NCBI GenBank assembly: GCA_022266195.1
Contig: WHVY01000004.1
Span: 2,187,501 to 2,251,500, forward strand
Length of the DNA stretch: 64,000 nucleotides
Source of the DNA: Tetranychus cinnabarinus
Lineage: Eukaryota > Arthropoda > Arachnida > Trombidiformes > Tetranychidae
Reading direction: 5' to 3'
Shown: positions 63,175-64,000 of the stretch, in pieces
Position numbering within the stretch: position 1 is the stretch's first letter
Layout: each line of letters begins with the position of its first letter
Program-made: the position numbers and the translations under genes
The notes under the pieces: model-generated
Database searches by the model: none
Seen by the model: the letters and a program-made list of their open reading frames with translations, nothing else
Told to the model about the DNA's origin: nothing

Positions 63175-64000
63175 TCAAGATCGATAAGATGTACGCCAAC
63201 CTGAAGATCCAGCTTCGGCTGACCAATCATTATATTTACCATTGGATTCCCTGTTATCCTTTTTCCTGTTTGGTTCAACCTTTCTTGAATCTTTATCATC
63301 GATCGACTCATTTTCATCAAAACCATTAACATTGCTATTGTCATTACTTTGAAAATTGTCCTTGTTGTTGTCATCGGATTTGCTTTCATCTTCTCGGTTG
63401 TAAGTTGGTCGATCCGAATATTTAAGTGGCCTTTTGTCCGTGTATAAAGGTCGACGTCGATCTCTTCGTCTACTTATCCAGGGTATTTCAGTCTTCATGC
63501 CATGAGTTTCAATTTCAGACTCTTCTTTGCCAATGTTGTTCCATTTTTTCTCTTTCCAAAGTTCTTCCACTTTTTGCTCAAATAGCCGATGTTTTGACCT
63601 TTCGTAGCCTTTGTCAAACGTTTTACGATCACTTTTGGTTAAACTCGTCTCTTGTGATGTTGCCTTTGAATCTTCGGGATTGACTTTTACTTCATCTGAT
63701 GCTGGATAAATTGAAATGTGTGACTTTATTGATGGTATTGAAGATGAGGAAGATGAAGGTGATGATGTTGAGGGTGAGGATGATGTTGACATTGAACTTG
63801 ATGGTCGAGGTCGTGGTTTGGTTAATGACAATCTTGACCTCGGTATCTTGGCTCCATCTAATGGAAATATGTATTCCATTCCTTTAGGATCTGAGGCAGC
63901 TGATTTTGAGTCGTCATCCAGTTCATTGTAATCATGACCTCGATGGGGTACAGAGTATGAAGAGAATGGTGAAAAAGGTCGATCTGATGAAATGTCCAAA
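63175..64000 (-). CDS. C-terminal exon of an unknown Ser-rich, charged protein (right edge, partial)
   Basis: The minus-strand frame is open from the window edge to TGA at 63177-63175, at least 274 codons, with no ATG at the edge, so the N-terminus lies outside. It has an acidic and polar start, a Ser/Pro-rich block with long Ser runs, a helical charged stretch (RLFEQKVEELWKEKKW), a basic segment SRRRDRRRPLYTDKRP, and an Asn/Asp/Ser-rich disordered end (YNDWSAEAGSSGWRTSYRS). The organised composition and the length without stops in AT-rich DNA support coding. No known domain is recognised. It would lie within a kinase intron on the opposite strand if the kinase gene continues. Confidence 0.6.
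   Translation of the reverse strand, partial: LDISSDRPFSPFSSYSVPHRGHDYNELDDDSKSAASDPKGMEYIFPLDGAKIPRSRLSLTKPRPRPSSSMSTSSSPSTSSPSSSSSSIPSIKSHISIYPASDEVKVNPEDSKATSQETSLTKSDRKTFDKGYERSKHRLFEQKVEELWKEKKWNNIGKEESEIETHGMKTEIPWISRRRDRRRPLYTDKRPLKYSDRPTYNREDESKSDDNNKDNFQSNDNSNVNGFDENESIDDKDSRKVEPNRKKDNRESNGKYNDWSAEAGSSGWRTSYRS

Overview
The window reads as nuclear DNA of a small arthropod, most likely an acariform mite of the spider-mite type. It is very AT-rich throughout. Genes are broken by mostly short introns with GT..AG borders, and the encoded proteins (neuroligin, tetraspanin, SEL1L/Hrd3, a full-length ABCC transporter, a DRAK-type kinase) are animal families whose sequences look arthropod-like. 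The species assignment is an inference; no rRNA, tRNA, CRISPR or prokaryotic features were seen. All exon joins below were worked out by hand from splice sites and reading-frame continuity.

Layout. Left end: the first two coding exons of a neuroligin on the minus strand, running off the window. Then a plus-strand tetraspanin with a 4.9 kb first intron. That intron holds a 0.54 kb candidate mobile element with inverted ends, flanking direct repeats and a one-domain FLYWCH zinc-finger frame behind its own TATA/Inr. Next come, all on the plus strand and closely packed, a divergent bHLH factor with a clear core promoter, SEL1L (ER-associated degradation), and a 148-residue helical protein I do not recognise. 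About 14.5 kb without a recognisable gene follows. A complete 1,529-residue MRP/ABCC transporter (11 coding exons) is followed by a 955-residue SH2 adaptor whose SH2 domain resembles the SLP-76/BLNK family.

Region 48-55 kb is a recent segmental-duplication cluster on the minus strand: two intact MFS sugar-transporter-like genes with identical exon lengths, a collapsed remnant of a third, and three copies of the shared upstream flank, one displaced by about 0.8 kb of unrelated sequence. A secreted histidine-rich protein gene (307 residues, about a quarter His) comes next, and its 3' side abuts another piece of the cluster's flank repeat. The right end holds the first three coding exons of a DRAK/STK17-like kinase; the rest of its catalytic domain is not visible in the window. 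The C-terminal exon of an unknown Ser-rich protein lies on the opposite strand at the right edge.

Most genes here look like independent single genes. The parts most worth a second look are the FLYWCH-carrying element, the mosaic transporter array, the SLP-76/BLNK-like adaptor and the histidine-rich secreted protein.
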